Of a stretch of 64,000 nucleotides of DNA, positions 33,325 to 42,138 are shown piece after piece; position 1 is the first letter of the stretch; every line of letters starts with the position of its first letter. The translations under genes were made by a program, and so were the position numbers. The stretch is from Planomicrobium okeanokoites (GTDB lineage Bacteria; Bacillota; Bacilli; Bacillales_A; Planococcaceae): positions 62,001 to 126,000 of the forward strand of contig NZ_QQRS01000004.1 in the NCBI RefSeq assembly GCF_003428875.1, in the 5' to 3' direction. The notes under the pieces are model-generated. The model saw nothing but the letters and a program-made list of their open reading frames with translations. It was not told the DNA's origin and ran no database searches.

Positions 33325-35043
33325 TTGAATTTAAAACATTTTTTCAAGTACTACAAACCGCATAAACGTCTGTTTATCGTCGATTTCACGAGTGCGGTGA
33401 TTGTTGCGATTTTGGAATTGGCTTTTCCGGTAGCCGTCCAATATTTTATCGATGAATTATTGCCGAGCGGTGAATGGAGCACTATCGTTACCGTAAGTAT
33501 TCTTTTGCTGGCCGTATTCCTGCTCAGTACTTTCCTGCAGTATGTCGTCAGCTTTCTCGGACACAAGCTCGGCATCAATATTGAAACCGATATGCGTGAA
33601 GAACTTTTTACTCACGTACAGCGGCAGTCTTTCCGCTTTTTCGACAATATTAAAACCGGCCATATCATGAGCCGCATCACCAATGACTTATTTGATATCG
33701 GCGAACTTGCCCATCATGGTCCCGAAGATTTCTTCATCGCCATCATGACGTTCTTTGGCGCTTTCGGCATCATGTTCTGGATCAATCCGAAATTGGCGCT
33801 TGTTACACTGATTGTAGTGCCATTCCTGATTTGGCTGATCACTTATTGCAACATCAAGATGAATTCGGCATGGAGCAATATGTACGGCAAAATCGCCGAT
33901 GTCAACGGACGGGTGGAAGACAGTGTTTCCGGCGCCCGCGTCGTGCAATCCTTCACCAATGAAGAATTTGAAATCAACCGTTTCAAAAAAGACAACGGCA
34001 GTTTCCGCCTTGCCAAGCTTGTCGCTTATAAAGTGATGGCTGCGACCCATTCCAGCATCTACATGATGACACGTCTTTTGACATTGATCGTCCTGGTTTA
34101 CGGCGCATGGCTGAATTATCAAGGCGAATTAAGCTATGGTGAACTCGTCAGTTTCGTGCTGTTCCTGAATGTACTGATCAAGCCGATCGATAAAATCAGC
34201 GCGCTGCTTGAACTGTATCCGAAAGGAATGGCCGGCTTCAGCCGCTTCCGCGAACTGATTGATCAGGATCCCGATATCGTCGATAAAAAAGGCGCCAAGC
34301 CGATTACAGGTTTGCAGGGCAATATCACTTTCGATAATGTCCATTTCGGCTATGACGAACATAAAAAAGTGCTCAACGGCATCGATTTGAACCTGCGCGC
34401 AGGCGAAACGATCGCTTTTGTAGGCCCATCAGGCGCCGGCAAGACGACCATCTGTTCATTGATCCCGCGCTTTTATGACATCCAGCAAGGCTCGATCGCC
34501 ATTGATGGAATCGATATCCGGGATATGACCAAGCATTCCTTGCGTTCCCATATCGGCATCGTGCAGCAGGACGTTTTCCTGTTCACAGGTACAATCCGCG
34601 AGAATATCGCATACGGCAGACAAGGCGCGAGTGATGAAGAGATTCTTGCCGCGGCCCGCAAAGCCCATCTTGAAGACTTCGTCAATAAATTACCGGAGGG
34701 CTACGAAACCCAGATCGGTGAACGCGGACTGAAATTATCAGGCGGCCAGAAACAACGGCTTGCCATTGCGCGCATGTTCCTGAAAAATCCACCGATCCTG
34801 ATCCTGGACGAAGCGACTTCCGCGCTGGATACGGAAACTGAACGTGTAATCCAACTGGCTCTCTCTGAGCTTGCCGAAAACCGCACCACTTTGATCATCG
34901 CCCATAGACTGGCAACGATACGCGACGCGGACCGTGTCATCGTCGTAACAGAAGACGGCATTGCGGAACAAGGCGGCTACAGCGAACTCCTTGAACACGA
35001 TGGCATCTTTGCGAACCTGCACAGGATCCAGTTTCAGCAATGA
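33325..35043 (+). CDS. ABC transporter, fused permease-ATPase (multidrug/lipid exporter type)
   Basis: 572 residues: six spans (about 1-290), then ABC domain with GPSGAGKTTICSL, KLSGGQKQRLAIARMF and PPILILDEATSALD. Half-transporter that would homodimerise, MsbA/BmrA class and similar in length to Bacillus YwjA. GTG at 33316 abuts AAGAGG, so TTG at 33325 with 6-8 nt spacing is favoured. Substrate unknown. Its stop codon is immediately followed by family A element A2. Confidence 0.9.
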   Translation: MNLKHFFKYYKPHKRLFIVDFTSAVIVAILELAFPVAVQYFIDELLPSGEWSTIVTVSILLLAVFLLSTFLQYVVSFLGHKLGINIETDMREELFTHVQRQSFRFFDNIKTGHIMSRITNDLFDIGELAHHGPEDFFIAIMTFFGAFGIMFWINPKLALVTLIVVPFLIWLITYCNIKMNSAWSNMYGKIADVNGRVEDSVSGARVVQSFTNEEFEINRFKKDNGSFRLAKLVAYKVMAATHSSIYMMTRLLTLIVLVYGAWLNYQGELSYGELVSFVLFLNVLIKPIDKISALLELYPKGMAGFSRFRELIDQDPDIVDKKGAKPITGLQGNITFDNVHFGYDEHKKVLNGIDLNLRAGETIAFVGPSGAGKTTICSLIPRFYDIQQGSIAIDGIDIRDMTKHSLRSHIGIVQQDVFLFTGTIRENIAYGRQGASDEEILAAARKAHLEDFVNKLPEGYETQIGERGLKLSGGQKQRLAIARMFLKNPPILILDEATSALDTETERVIQLALSELAENRTTLIIAHRLATIRDADRVIVVTEDGIAEQGGYSELLEHDGIFANLHRIQFQQ

Positions 35044-35162
35044 AGAAAAGCGACGGCACCCGTTAAGCTCTGAAAGGCATAAGACAGAATAGCGCAGCGG
35101 TCCTGACCGCGCAGCTAGGCTGGCTTATGACCCGAAGAGCTGGGTCGCCGGAGACTGGACAA
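35044..35162 (+). repeat. Family A intergenic element, copy A2
   Basis: 119 bp starting at the base after the ABC exporter stop codon, same orientation. Stems: GGCACCC with GGGTCGCC, AGCTCT with AGAGCT, CATAAG with CTTATG, apical GCGGTC-CT-GACCGC. Ends GGAGACTGGACA. Over most of its length identical to the second unit at 39384-39502. Confidence 0.85.
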
Positions 35163-35179
35163 TGAAGAACAGCGACAGT

Positions 35180-35206
35180 GCGACCGGTCCTTCCGGTCGC
35201 GCTTTT
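35180..35206 (+). terminator. Terminator after ABC exporter and element A2
   Basis: Stem GCGACCGG/CCGGTCGC, 5-nt loop, then GCTTTTTT. Confidence 0.87.
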
Positions 35207-35212
35207 TTGCTG

Positions 35213-35310
35213 GTTGGGCGTATTCCCTTTGAAGTTGGGCGTATTTCGGGTAAAGTTGGGCGTATTTGGACCAGAGTTGGGCGTATTTGGACCAGAGTTG
35301 GGCGTATTTC
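35213..35310. repeat. 21-bp tandem array 2 (five units)
   Basis: Units start at 35213, 35234, 35255, 35276 and 35297. Core GTTGGGCGTATT, variable tail of 8-9 bases, with units 3 and 4 identical. Lies between two facing terminators in a convergent gap next to A2. Repeats translate as KYAQLWS or IRPTLVQ heptapeptides on the minus strand, which are not credible proteins. Confidence 0.87.
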
Positions 35311-35329
35311 AAAAATCAATCAAAACAAA

Positions 35330-35356
35330 AGCAGACTTCCGCGTGCGGAAGCCTGC
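35330..35356 (-). terminator. Terminator of hflX
   Basis: Stem GCAG-ACTTCCG with CGGAAG-CCTGC (one mismatch), A-rich/T-rich flanks giving a T-run leftward. Confidence 0.8.
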
Positions 35357-35366
35357 TTTTTCGTTT

Positions 35367-36638
35367 TCATTTCCCTACAACGAACTCCTGGTAGCGGTCG
35401 TAATCCGCCCGGCTAAGTTCCACCCGCAGCGAAGTGCCTTCTTCTTCATACTCCGTTTCCCGGATGGTGGCTGTCTCGTTCAGGTAGGCGACTACATCAC
35501 CGCGGTCGAATGGAATGACCATCCGGCAAGTCACGTAATCGGCGAAAATGCGCTGTTTGACCATTGCCAGCAGTTCATCAAGGCCCCTATCGTTTTTCGC
35601 CGAAATCCAGAGCCCGTCCCCGTTTGTCCGTGGATGCGGGATACCGGCAAGATCTGATTTATTATAGACATATATCGTTGGTATGTTTTCAACCCCCACT
35701 TCGTGGAGCGTCCGGTTGGTGACATCCATCATGTGGCGATGTTCCTCGTGGGAAACGTCAACGACATGGAGCAGCAAATCGGCATTGCGCGCTTCTTCAA
35801 GCGTCGAACGGAACGCGCGCACCAAGTGATGCGGCAGTTTGCTGACAAACCCTACCGTATCGGTAAGGAGGAAGCTCTTATTATCATTAAGCAAAATCTG
35901 GCGGACAGAAGTTTCCAATGTAGCGAAAAGCATGTCTTTTTCAAATACCTGCTTATCTTCCTGCTGTCCCGCTTTCTTAAGCAATTCATTCATTACAGTA
36001 GATTTCCCGGCATTCGTATAGCCGACAAGCGACACGACCGGCATGCCTTTTTTCGTGCGCTGTTTGCGCTGGGTCACACGCTGGTCTTTGATATGCTCAA
36101 GTTCCTTATGAAGTTTGGAGATCTGGTCTTCAATTTTCCGGCGGTCAAGTTCAAGTTTCGTTTCACCGGCACCGCGGTTCGCGACTCCCCCGCTGCTGCT
36201 GCCGCCTTGGCGGCCAAGCGAAGCGCGAAGTCCGATCAGCCTTGGCATCATGTATTGCAATTGAGCCAATTCCACCTGCACCTGCGCTTCACGTGTTTTC
36301 GCGCGGCGCGAGAAAATATCAAGGATCAGCATGGTGCGGTCGATGACCTTGCATTCCAGATCTTCCTCGAGATTCCGGATTTGGGAAGGAGATAATTCAT
36401 CATTGAATATGATGAGATTCGCTTCAGTTTCCTCATAGAATGCTTTGAGTTCATCGACTTTCCCTTTCCCGACATAATGGGACGGGTTAATACGCTCCAG
36501 GTTTTGGGTAATATCACCGAGCACTTCGACGTTGCAGGCTTCCGCCAGATTTTTCAGTTCATCCATTTCGTAATCGAAATGAGTGTCTTTCTGAAGCTGA
36601 ACACCGACAAGTACCGCTTTTTCAATCAATGTATCCAT
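35367..36638 (-). CDS. hflX: GTPase HflX
   Basis: 423 residues. Ribosome-associated GTPase that splits stalled 70S ribosomes. N-terminal HflX domain with INPSHYVGKGKVDEL, a helical RQGGSSSGGVANRGAGETKLELDRR linker, and G domain with VGYTNAGKST (G1), DTVGF (G3) and NKSD (G4). The frame is open 20 codons further upstream, but ATG at 36638 follows AAGGAG. Monocistronic with terminator. Confidence 0.95.
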   Translation of the reverse strand: MDTLIEKAVLVGVQLQKDTHFDYEMDELKNLAEACNVEVLGDITQNLERINPSHYVGKGKVDELKAFYEETEANLIIFNDELSPSQIRNLEEDLECKVIDRTMLILDIFSRRAKTREAQVQVELAQLQYMMPRLIGLRASLGRQGGSSSGGVANRGAGETKLELDRRKIEDQISKLHKELEHIKDQRVTQRKQRTKKGMPVVSLVGYTNAGKSTVMNELLKKAGQQEDKQVFEKDMLFATLETSVRQILLNDNKSFLLTDTVGFVSKLPHHLVRAFRSTLEEARNADLLLHVVDVSHEEHRHMMDVTNRTLHEVGVENIPTIYVYNKSDLAGIPHPRTNGDGLWISAKNDRGLDELLAMVKQRIFADYVTCRMVIPFDRGDVVAYLNETATIRETEYEEEGTSLRVELSRADYDRYQEFVVGK

Positions 36639-36726
36639 ATGCACATTCTCCTTTACAGCCGCTCTGCGATGCAGATTCTGTTCTTCCCATCTTATCACAT
36701 GAGTCAGGGTCTTTAAATTCAGCCCG

Positions 36727-37431
36727 TTAAACCAGGTAAATTCCTTTTTCGTATACTATCTGTTCTTTACCATTTTGATAATGGACTTCTTCCAGCCGTT
36801 CTTTCTGTCCCGTCCGCTTACGGAATTCTATCAGGCAATTCGCCAATTGCAGGTTGCCACCAAGAAGTTTTTTCCACTTTTTGACCGCTGCCTTTTCATC
36901 ATCCACTCCAAATATACAGCGCTGCAATGTCCGGTTTTCATCTGCCGGGGCAATAGCGCCCACAGCACGCAGTCCCGCGTATCGCTCATCATCCCTTTCA
37001 CTCCATTCAATGAAGAAGGGGTTCGGCAGGCGGTCCGAAAATTCCTCATCGATGAACAGCATTTTCCACTCAATAAGTTTCCCTTCCGTTGTCCGCCGGC
37101 TGCCGTCCAGAATTCCACTTGTCTGAAAGCCTTCTGCCGTTAAGCGCTCTTCCAGGTCTTCAATGGATTCAACGCGGAAACACACGGTGCCAAAACCAGC
37201 TCCATTATGAAGCAATAATTTCGTCAACGGATGGGAGGCGGATTCAGCAATTCGCCGGTTCTCCAGTGACAGCCATTCAATATAACTGTCTTTGCCATAC
37301 CTTAAGGCGTTCCGGGTTCCCCAGTTGTCATGGCGTCCGCCAATTACTGCATGCTGATTTTTTCGTTGCCAAAATTCGACTGCCTGTTCCGGTGTTTCTT
37401 CTATAAAATGTATGACGTGATCAAATTTCAT
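36727..37431 (-). CDS. VOC superfamily protein (glyoxalase-like domain)
   Basis: 234 residues beginning MKFDHVIHFIEETPEQAVEFW, a glyoxalase-like opening with a metal-ligand His. A long insertion (IEWKMLFIDEEFSDRLPNPFFIEWSERDDER) is typical of the glyoxalase-3-like family. A second beta-alpha-beta half follows (LQRCIFGVDDEKAAVKKWKKLLGG). Enzymatic role unknown. ATG at 37431 follows AAGGGAG. Confidence 0.82.
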   Translation of the reverse strand: MKFDHVIHFIEETPEQAVEFWQRKNQHAVIGGRHDNWGTRNALRYGKDSYIEWLSLENRRIAESASHPLTKLLLHNGAGFGTVCFRVESIEDLEERLTAEGFQTSGILDGSRRTTEGKLIEWKMLFIDEEFSDRLPNPFFIEWSERDDERYAGLRAVGAIAPADENRTLQRCIFGVDDEKAAVKKWKKLLGGNLQLANCLIEFRKRTGQKERLEEVHYQNGKEQIVYEKGIYLV

Positions 37432-37558
37432 CGTTTCCACTCCCTTTACGCTGTTACTATAAGCTTTCGCCATGTTCAGTTAAAAACCTTCCGGCTGATT
37501 CCTGTCCATCGATTTGGGCGATATACCACCTTTCTTGCCATATGGGTGGTTTTCAAGC

Positions 37559-37582
37559 GTTATTTTCGATAGGCTGGGGTAT
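37559..37582 (+). promoter_or_regulatory. Possible sigma-B promoter of the BCCT transporter
   Basis: GTTATT-N12-GGGTAT. The -10 is a perfect sigma-B element while the -35 (GTTTAA consensus) matches only in its first half. Stress control of betaine uptake is plausible. Confidence 0.35.
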
Positions 37583-37618
37583 ATAGAAAATATCTTTTCA
37601 TTAACTCAGGAGGTCGAC

Positions 37619-39169
37619 ATGGACAAAAAATTATGGACAAATCCCGTTTTTCTGGTTTCAACAGCCGTGATTCTGTTGCTGGTGGTGCTCGGCGCACTCG
37701 CCAACGAACAATTCCAATCAGTATCCGACACGCTTTTCAACTTTACCACCAATAACTTCGGATGGTTCTACCTGCTTGCTGTATTCATCATTACCCTCTT
37801 CCTCATCTTTATATCCATCAGCAAATACGGCAATATCCGCCTTGGGGCAGATACGGATCGCCCCGAATTTCCCTTTTTCACCTGGATTGGCATGCTGTTT
37901 TCAGCCGGTTTCGGTGCAGGCCTTGTGTTTTGGGGCGTCGCTGAACCGATGAGCCATTTCTTCACCACCCCTTTTGGCAATGAAGCGCAAACGCCGGAAG
38001 CGGCCCGCATCGCAATGGGCTATTCCTTCTTCCACTGGGGCGTCAGCCAGTGGTCCGTGTTCGCCATTGTCGGACTCGTCATCGGCTTTCTGCAGTTCCG
38101 GAAGAAAAAATCCGGATTGGTTTCGACCGCCCTTGAGCCGGTGACCGGTTCAAAACCACTGATCAAGCAATCCATCGATTCCCTGGCCGTCATCGCAACC
38201 GTCATGGGGATTGCCACATCTCTGGGACTCGGTGTCCTGCAGATGAACGGCGGGTTGAACGCCGTCTTCGGCATCGAGAATTCATTCACCATCCAATTGA
38301 TCATCATCGGCGTCATGTTTGCCGCCTATACGCTATCGTCATCGACCGGACTGCATAAAGGCATCGCCTATCTCAGCAATTTGAATCTTGGCCTGGCCCT
38401 CGTGCTGATGGTATTCGTCTTTTTCGCCGGCCCTACTGTGTTCATCATGGAAACCTTCACTCTTGCTTTGGGTGATTACATCACCAACTTCGTGCAGTAC
38501 AGCCTGCGCATGGAACCATACGCGGACGGTGAATGGGTCCGCGGCTGGACCATCTTCTACTGGGCCTGGGCCATCGCCTGGTCGCCGTTTGTCGGCGCCT
38601 TCGTTGCCCGCGTTTCACGCGGGCGCACAATCCGCGAGTTTGTGCTCGGCGTGCTGGTCATTCCGCCAGCCATCGCATGTGTGTGGATCGCCGTCTTCGG
38701 CGGCACCGCTTTGTATTATGATTTGAACAACGGCACAGGAATCGCGGAAGCGGTCAATAACAACCTGACTTCGGCGCTATTCCAGACCTTCAGTGTCTTG
38801 CCACTGACTACGATTATGTCAATTCTCGCGATTCTTTTGATCTTTACATTCCTGGTAACGTCTGCTGACTCCGCCACTTACATCCTGGCGAGCATGACGA
38901 GCCACGGAAGCCTGAATCCGCCAACTGCTTTCAAAATGATCTGGGGCGTATTGATGGCTGCCATTGCAGCAGTCCTTCTTTACTCAGGCGGACTCGAAGC
39001 GCTGCAAACCGCTTCCCTGATTTCGGCCCTGCCGTTCACCGTGCTGCTCCTGCTCATGGTATGGTCGTTCGTGAAGCTGCTACGCGATGAAACACCGCCG
39101 ATCCGCAAATCGGATTTGCGCCAGTTTAAAAAGATGGAACGCGAAGCCCGCAAGGATCAGCGAAAATAA
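37619..39169 (+). CDS. opuD: BCCT family glycine betaine transporter, OpuD-like
   Basis: 516 residues, twelve spans. Sodium-coupled uptake of glycine betaine for osmoprotection. BCCT signature AIAWSPFVGAFVARVSRGRTIREF (about 320-343), substrate-site GAGLVFWGVAEPMSHF, and the aromatic FYWAWAIAW stretch are present. Basic C-terminal tail REARKDQRK. ATG at 37619 follows AGGAGG; the frame is open 35 codons upstream without a site. Length equals Bacillus OpuD. Assignment to betaine rather than choline is by resemblance. Confidence 0.92.
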   Translation: MDKKLWTNPVFLVSTAVILLLVVLGALANEQFQSVSDTLFNFTTNNFGWFYLLAVFIITLFLIFISISKYGNIRLGADTDRPEFPFFTWIGMLFSAGFGAGLVFWGVAEPMSHFFTTPFGNEAQTPEAARIAMGYSFFHWGVSQWSVFAIVGLVIGFLQFRKKKSGLVSTALEPVTGSKPLIKQSIDSLAVIATVMGIATSLGLGVLQMNGGLNAVFGIENSFTIQLIIIGVMFAAYTLSSSTGLHKGIAYLSNLNLGLALVLMVFVFFAGPTVFIMETFTLALGDYITNFVQYSLRMEPYADGEWVRGWTIFYWAWAIAWSPFVGAFVARVSRGRTIREFVLGVLVIPPAIACVWIAVFGGTALYYDLNNGTGIAEAVNNNLTSALFQTFSVLPLTTIMSILAILLIFTFLVTSADSATYILASMTSHGSLNPPTAFKMIWGVLMAAIAAVLLYSGGLEALQTASLISALPFTVLLLLMVWSFVKLLRDETPPIRKSDLRQFKKMEREARKDQRK

Positions 39170-39180
39170 AAGAAATTAAA

Positions 39181-39217
39181 AAAGCTCAACCCTTTCCAAA
39201 CGGAAGGGTTGAGCTTT
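39181..39217 (+). terminator. Terminator of the BCCT gene
   Basis: 14-bp stem AAAGCTCAACCCTT / AAGGGTTGAGCTTT with T-run. Confidence 0.9.
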
Positions 39218-39235
39218 TTTGTGGTCAGATGCGGC

Positions 39236-39502
39236 CCGGCTTAACGGGTGCCGTCGCTTTTCTTTGTCCAGACTCCAACGGCCAACTCCTCGGACTTAAG
39301 CTGCCCTTCCTGTGCGGCAAAAGACGCCGCTTCGGAAGTTCATCTTAAGCCTGTCGGAGCTTAACGGCCGTTTCCGCTTTTCTTTGTCCAGACTCCGGCG
39401 ACCCAGCTCTTCGGGTCATAAGTCAGCCTAGCTGCGCGGTCAAGACCGCTACGATATTCTGCCTTATGCCTTTCAGAGCTTAACGGGTGCCGTCGCTTTT
39501 CT
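39236..39502 (-). repeat. Family A intergenic element, copy A3 (two tandem units plus fragment)
   Basis: Leftward orientation, beginning 2 nt after the putP stop codon. First unit 39384-39502 is nearly identical to A2. Second unit 39263-39383 is diverged but keeps the fold: CGGCC/GGCCG, CTTAAG/CTTAAG and apical GCGGC/GCCGC. A 5' fragment of a third unit covers 39236-39262. Unit length 119-121 bp. The convergent BCCT terminator bounds it on the left. Confidence 0.85.
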
Positions 39503-39504
39503 AA

Positions 39505-41025
39505 TTACTTATCTTCATTGATCAAACGTAAAGTTTCATCGAACTCTGTTTCAATCTCAGGGTTCGGTTTGTAAGTGACAAGACTCACCAACCAGGCAAC
39601 CAATAGACAAAGGATGAATCCTGGAATGATTTCATAGACACTGCCGATGAAATTAGTAGTCGCTGTTGCACCAGCATCTTCTGGAGTCGTACCTACCAAA
39701 TCCCAGATGATGACAGTTGCGGCACCGACGATCATGCCAGCGAGTGCTCCCATGCTCGTGAACTTACGCCAGAATAATGACAACAGGATCAGCGGACCGA
39801 ATGCGGCACCGAAACCTGCCCATGCGTAAGCAACCAGTTCTAAGATGGTTGCATTCTTTTCCCATGCAAGTACAGCAGCTAACAAAGCTACGATCAATAC
39901 ACCCGCACGGCCAAGATTTACTACAACTGTATCTGAAACTTTCTTTTTGAATGCGATTTTATACAAATCTTCTACCAGTGCCGAAGAACTTACAAGCAAT
40001 TGCGAAGATATTGTACTCATAATTGCCGCTAGCACCGCCGCCAACATCAAACCGGCAATTAACGGGTGAAACAGGATCTGTCCAAGCGCGATGAATACCG
40101 CTTCCGGATCCGTCAGTGTAGCACCTGGATTCTGCTGGAAATACGCGATACCGACAAGCGCTGTTGAAACAGCTCCGATCAGGCTCAGAATCATCCAGCC
40201 AATACCGATGCGGCGAGCAACACGGACTTCTTTCAAAGTCTTGATCGCCATAAAACGGACGATGATGTGGGGCTGTCCAAATTAACCAAGTCCCCATGCT
40301 ACAGCTGAAATGACACCGACAACTGATACACCGGTAGTGAAGTTAAGCAAAGTCGGATCTACAGCACGAATGCTGTCTGCAGTCCCTTCAAAACCGCCAG
40401 TCGAAAAAATTCCGATGGACGGGATTGCGATCAATGCCAGGAACATCATGATTCCCTGGACAAAGTCAGTATAACTGACGGCAAGAAATCCGCCGAATAA
40501 TGTATAAGCTACAACTACTGCGGCTACGATGACCATCCCAAGCTGATAGCTCAGCCCGAATGAACTTTCGAAGAATACGCCTCCTGCAACCATACCTGAA
40601 GATACATAGAAAGTGAAAAATATCAAAATGATTATGCCTGAAACGATTCTTAATAATCTCGAAGAATCTCTTAACCTGTTTTCCAAAAAGCTTGGAATGG
40701 TAATGGAATCTTTTGTTACAAGCGAATAAATACGTAAACGTGGTGCTACGAAATACCAGTTCAAATAGGCTCCGACCGTTAAACCGATCGCTATCCAAAC
40801 TTCCACTAGGCCTCCGACGTAAATGGCACCCGGAAGACCGAGCAACAACCATCCCGACATATCGGATGCTCCTGCACTGAGTGCGGCTACGGCAGGTCCA
40901 AGACCCCGGCCACCCAGCATGTAATCTGACAAATTGACGGTTTTACGATAAGCATACCATCCGATGAACAACATAGCGATGAGGTAAATAATTAGCGCTA
41001 TGATTTGATAAGTTAAATCTGACAT
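39505..41025 (-). pseudogene. putP: Sodium/proline symporter with an in-frame stop codon
   Basis: Full coding span of 506 codons for a PutP-type SSS family symporter (VNLSDYMLGGRGLGPAVAALSAGASDMSGWLLLGLPGA is diagnostic). Codon 248 is TAA (40282-40284) in the sequence WGLG-stop-FGQPHIIVRFMAI, where family members have Tyr. The frame is otherwise intact on both sides with no other damage, so this is one point mutation (TAC/TAT to TAA) or a sequencing error. The upstream piece would have about six spans and be inactive. Start ATG at 41025 follows AAGGGGGAGATAAG. Confidence 0.9.
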
Positions 41026-41084
41026 CTTATCTCCCCCTTCCACACCATTGTAACATCCTGAGTCTTTAATACCAGTAAATTTTT

Positions 41085-41111
41085 GTTTTATTTCCTATTA
41101 AAATGGGGAAA
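41085..41111 (+). promoter_or_regulatory. Candidate sigma-B promoter of ydaT
   Basis: GTTTTA (41085-41090), 15-bp spacer, GGGAAA (41106-41111). One mismatch to the sigma-B -35 consensus. B. subtilis ydaT is a known sigma-B gene. Confidence 0.5.
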
Positions 41112-41134
41112 TGAGAGGCAAGGAGGCGATTATT

Positions 41135-41500
41135 GTGCCATGGAATAAAGACGATTATCCGGATTCATTCAAAAATTTGAACGCTGACGTGCGCAACAAA
41201 GCAATTGAAATCGCTAATGCGCTCCTCAGAGATGGGTATGAGGAGGGGCGTGCAATTTCAATTGCCACAGCTCAAGCTCAAAAAAATGTGGAAGGGGAAG
41301 GGGACCATCCCATTTACGAAATCCGCTCCCACGATGATGGCTGGCAATTGAAGAAAAAGGACAGTAAAAAAGCAATATTAATTGAAGAAACCAAAGAGGA
41401 GCTCATGGATGAGGCAAAACGCTATGTCACCAAGAACCACGGTGAACTCCATATCTATACTAGTTCCGGTGAGCTTCAGGACACACTCTACGAAGATTAG
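41135..41500 (+). CDS. ydaT: General stress protein, DUF2188 domain, YdaT-like
   Basis: 121 residues. N-terminus MPWNKDDYPDSFKNLNADVRNKAIEIANALL with GYEEGRAISIATAQA is the ChaB-like module of YdaT. The C-terminal half is DUF2188 (WQLKKKDSKKAILIEETKEELMDEAKRY, ELHIYTSSGELQ). GTG at 41135 follows AAGGAGG at 8 nt, and the open frame before it lacks support. Function beyond stress association is unknown. Confidence 0.85.
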   Translation: MPWNKDDYPDSFKNLNADVRNKAIEIANALLRDGYEEGRAISIATAQAQKNVEGEGDHPIYEIRSHDDGWQLKKKDSKKAILIEETKEELMDEAKRYVTKNHGELHIYTSSGELQDTLYED

Positions 41501-41509
41501 AACGACTAT

Positions 41510-41539
41510 AAAAGCCGCTGTCAATTGACAGCGGCTTTT
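41510..41539. terminator. Bidirectional terminator between ydaT and desR
   Basis: Perfect palindrome with 11-bp arms AAAAGCCGCTG/CAGCGGCTTTT, T-runs on both sides. Confidence 0.9.
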
Positions 41540-42138
41540 CATTTGAACCAGCCTTTTTCCTTGAAACGCGAAATGGCTTCAATCCGGTTGCTGACTTCCA
41601 ATTTATCAAGGATAGTGGAGATGTAATTCCGTACTGTCCCCGATGTGATAAACATCTCTTTCGCGATTTCGTTGGTGCTGCGGCCTTGCGCGATCAGCTC
41701 CATCACTTCTCTTTCCCTCTCTGTAAGGGGATTGTCACCCGCATAAGCAAGATCTACAAGCTCAGGAGCATAAATGCGCCGCCCTGCCATGATGCTGCGG
41801 ATCGATGTGGCGAGATCTTCACTCGGACTGTCTTTCAGCAGATAGCCGCTGACTCCAGCGTTTCTGGCACGTTCAAAATAACCCGAACGCGCAAAGGTCG
41901 TCAGTATGATGACTTTGCAGGGATGCTCTTTCAGATGTTCAGCTGCATCCAACCCGCTTTTCAATGGCATCTCGATATCCATGATGCATATATCCGGATT
42001 CAGCTCTGCTACCAGGTCGATTGCTTCCTGACCGTTCGCAGCCATCCCCACCACTTCCATATCTTCTTCAAGATCAAGCAGGGAGCCTAAAGCTCCAAGC
42101 ATCATTCGCTGATCTTCAGCCAATACGATTCGGATCAT
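41539..42138 (-). CDS. desR: Response regulator of the fluidity-sensing system
   Basis: 199 residues. Receiver with phospho-acceptor Asp in DICIMDIEMPLKSG (about 54), Thr in ILTTFAR and Lys in LLKDSPSEDL. NarL/LuxR-type HTH (LTEREREVMELIAQGRSTNEIAKEMFITSGTVRNYISTILDKL). ATGA overlap with the kinase stop (42135-42138). Activates des when phosphorylated. Confidence 0.93.
   Translation of the reverse strand: MIRIVLAEDQRMMLGALGSLLDLEEDMEVVGMAANGQEAIDLVAELNPDICIMDIEMPLKSGLDAAEHLKEHPCKVIILTTFARSGYFERARNAGVSGYLLKDSPSEDLATSIRSIMAGRRIYAPELVDLAYAGDNPLTEREREVMELIAQGRSTNEIAKEMFITSGTVRNYISTILDKLEVSNRIEAISRFKEKGWFK

Noticed and set aside
35115-35319. Two minus-strand frames with KYAQLWS and IRPTLVQ repeats
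   Set aside because: Translations of 21-bp array 2 in different frames, with no start signals.
37526-37555. ACCACC/GGTGGT hairpin before opuD as a terminator or attenuator
   Set aside because: Only 6 bp paired with a long loop and the candidate promoter lies downstream of it; too weak to list.
39505-40251. Independent short transporter gene (downstream part of putP)
   Set aside because: It is the C-terminal half of putP after the in-frame stop; no ribosome site before its Met.
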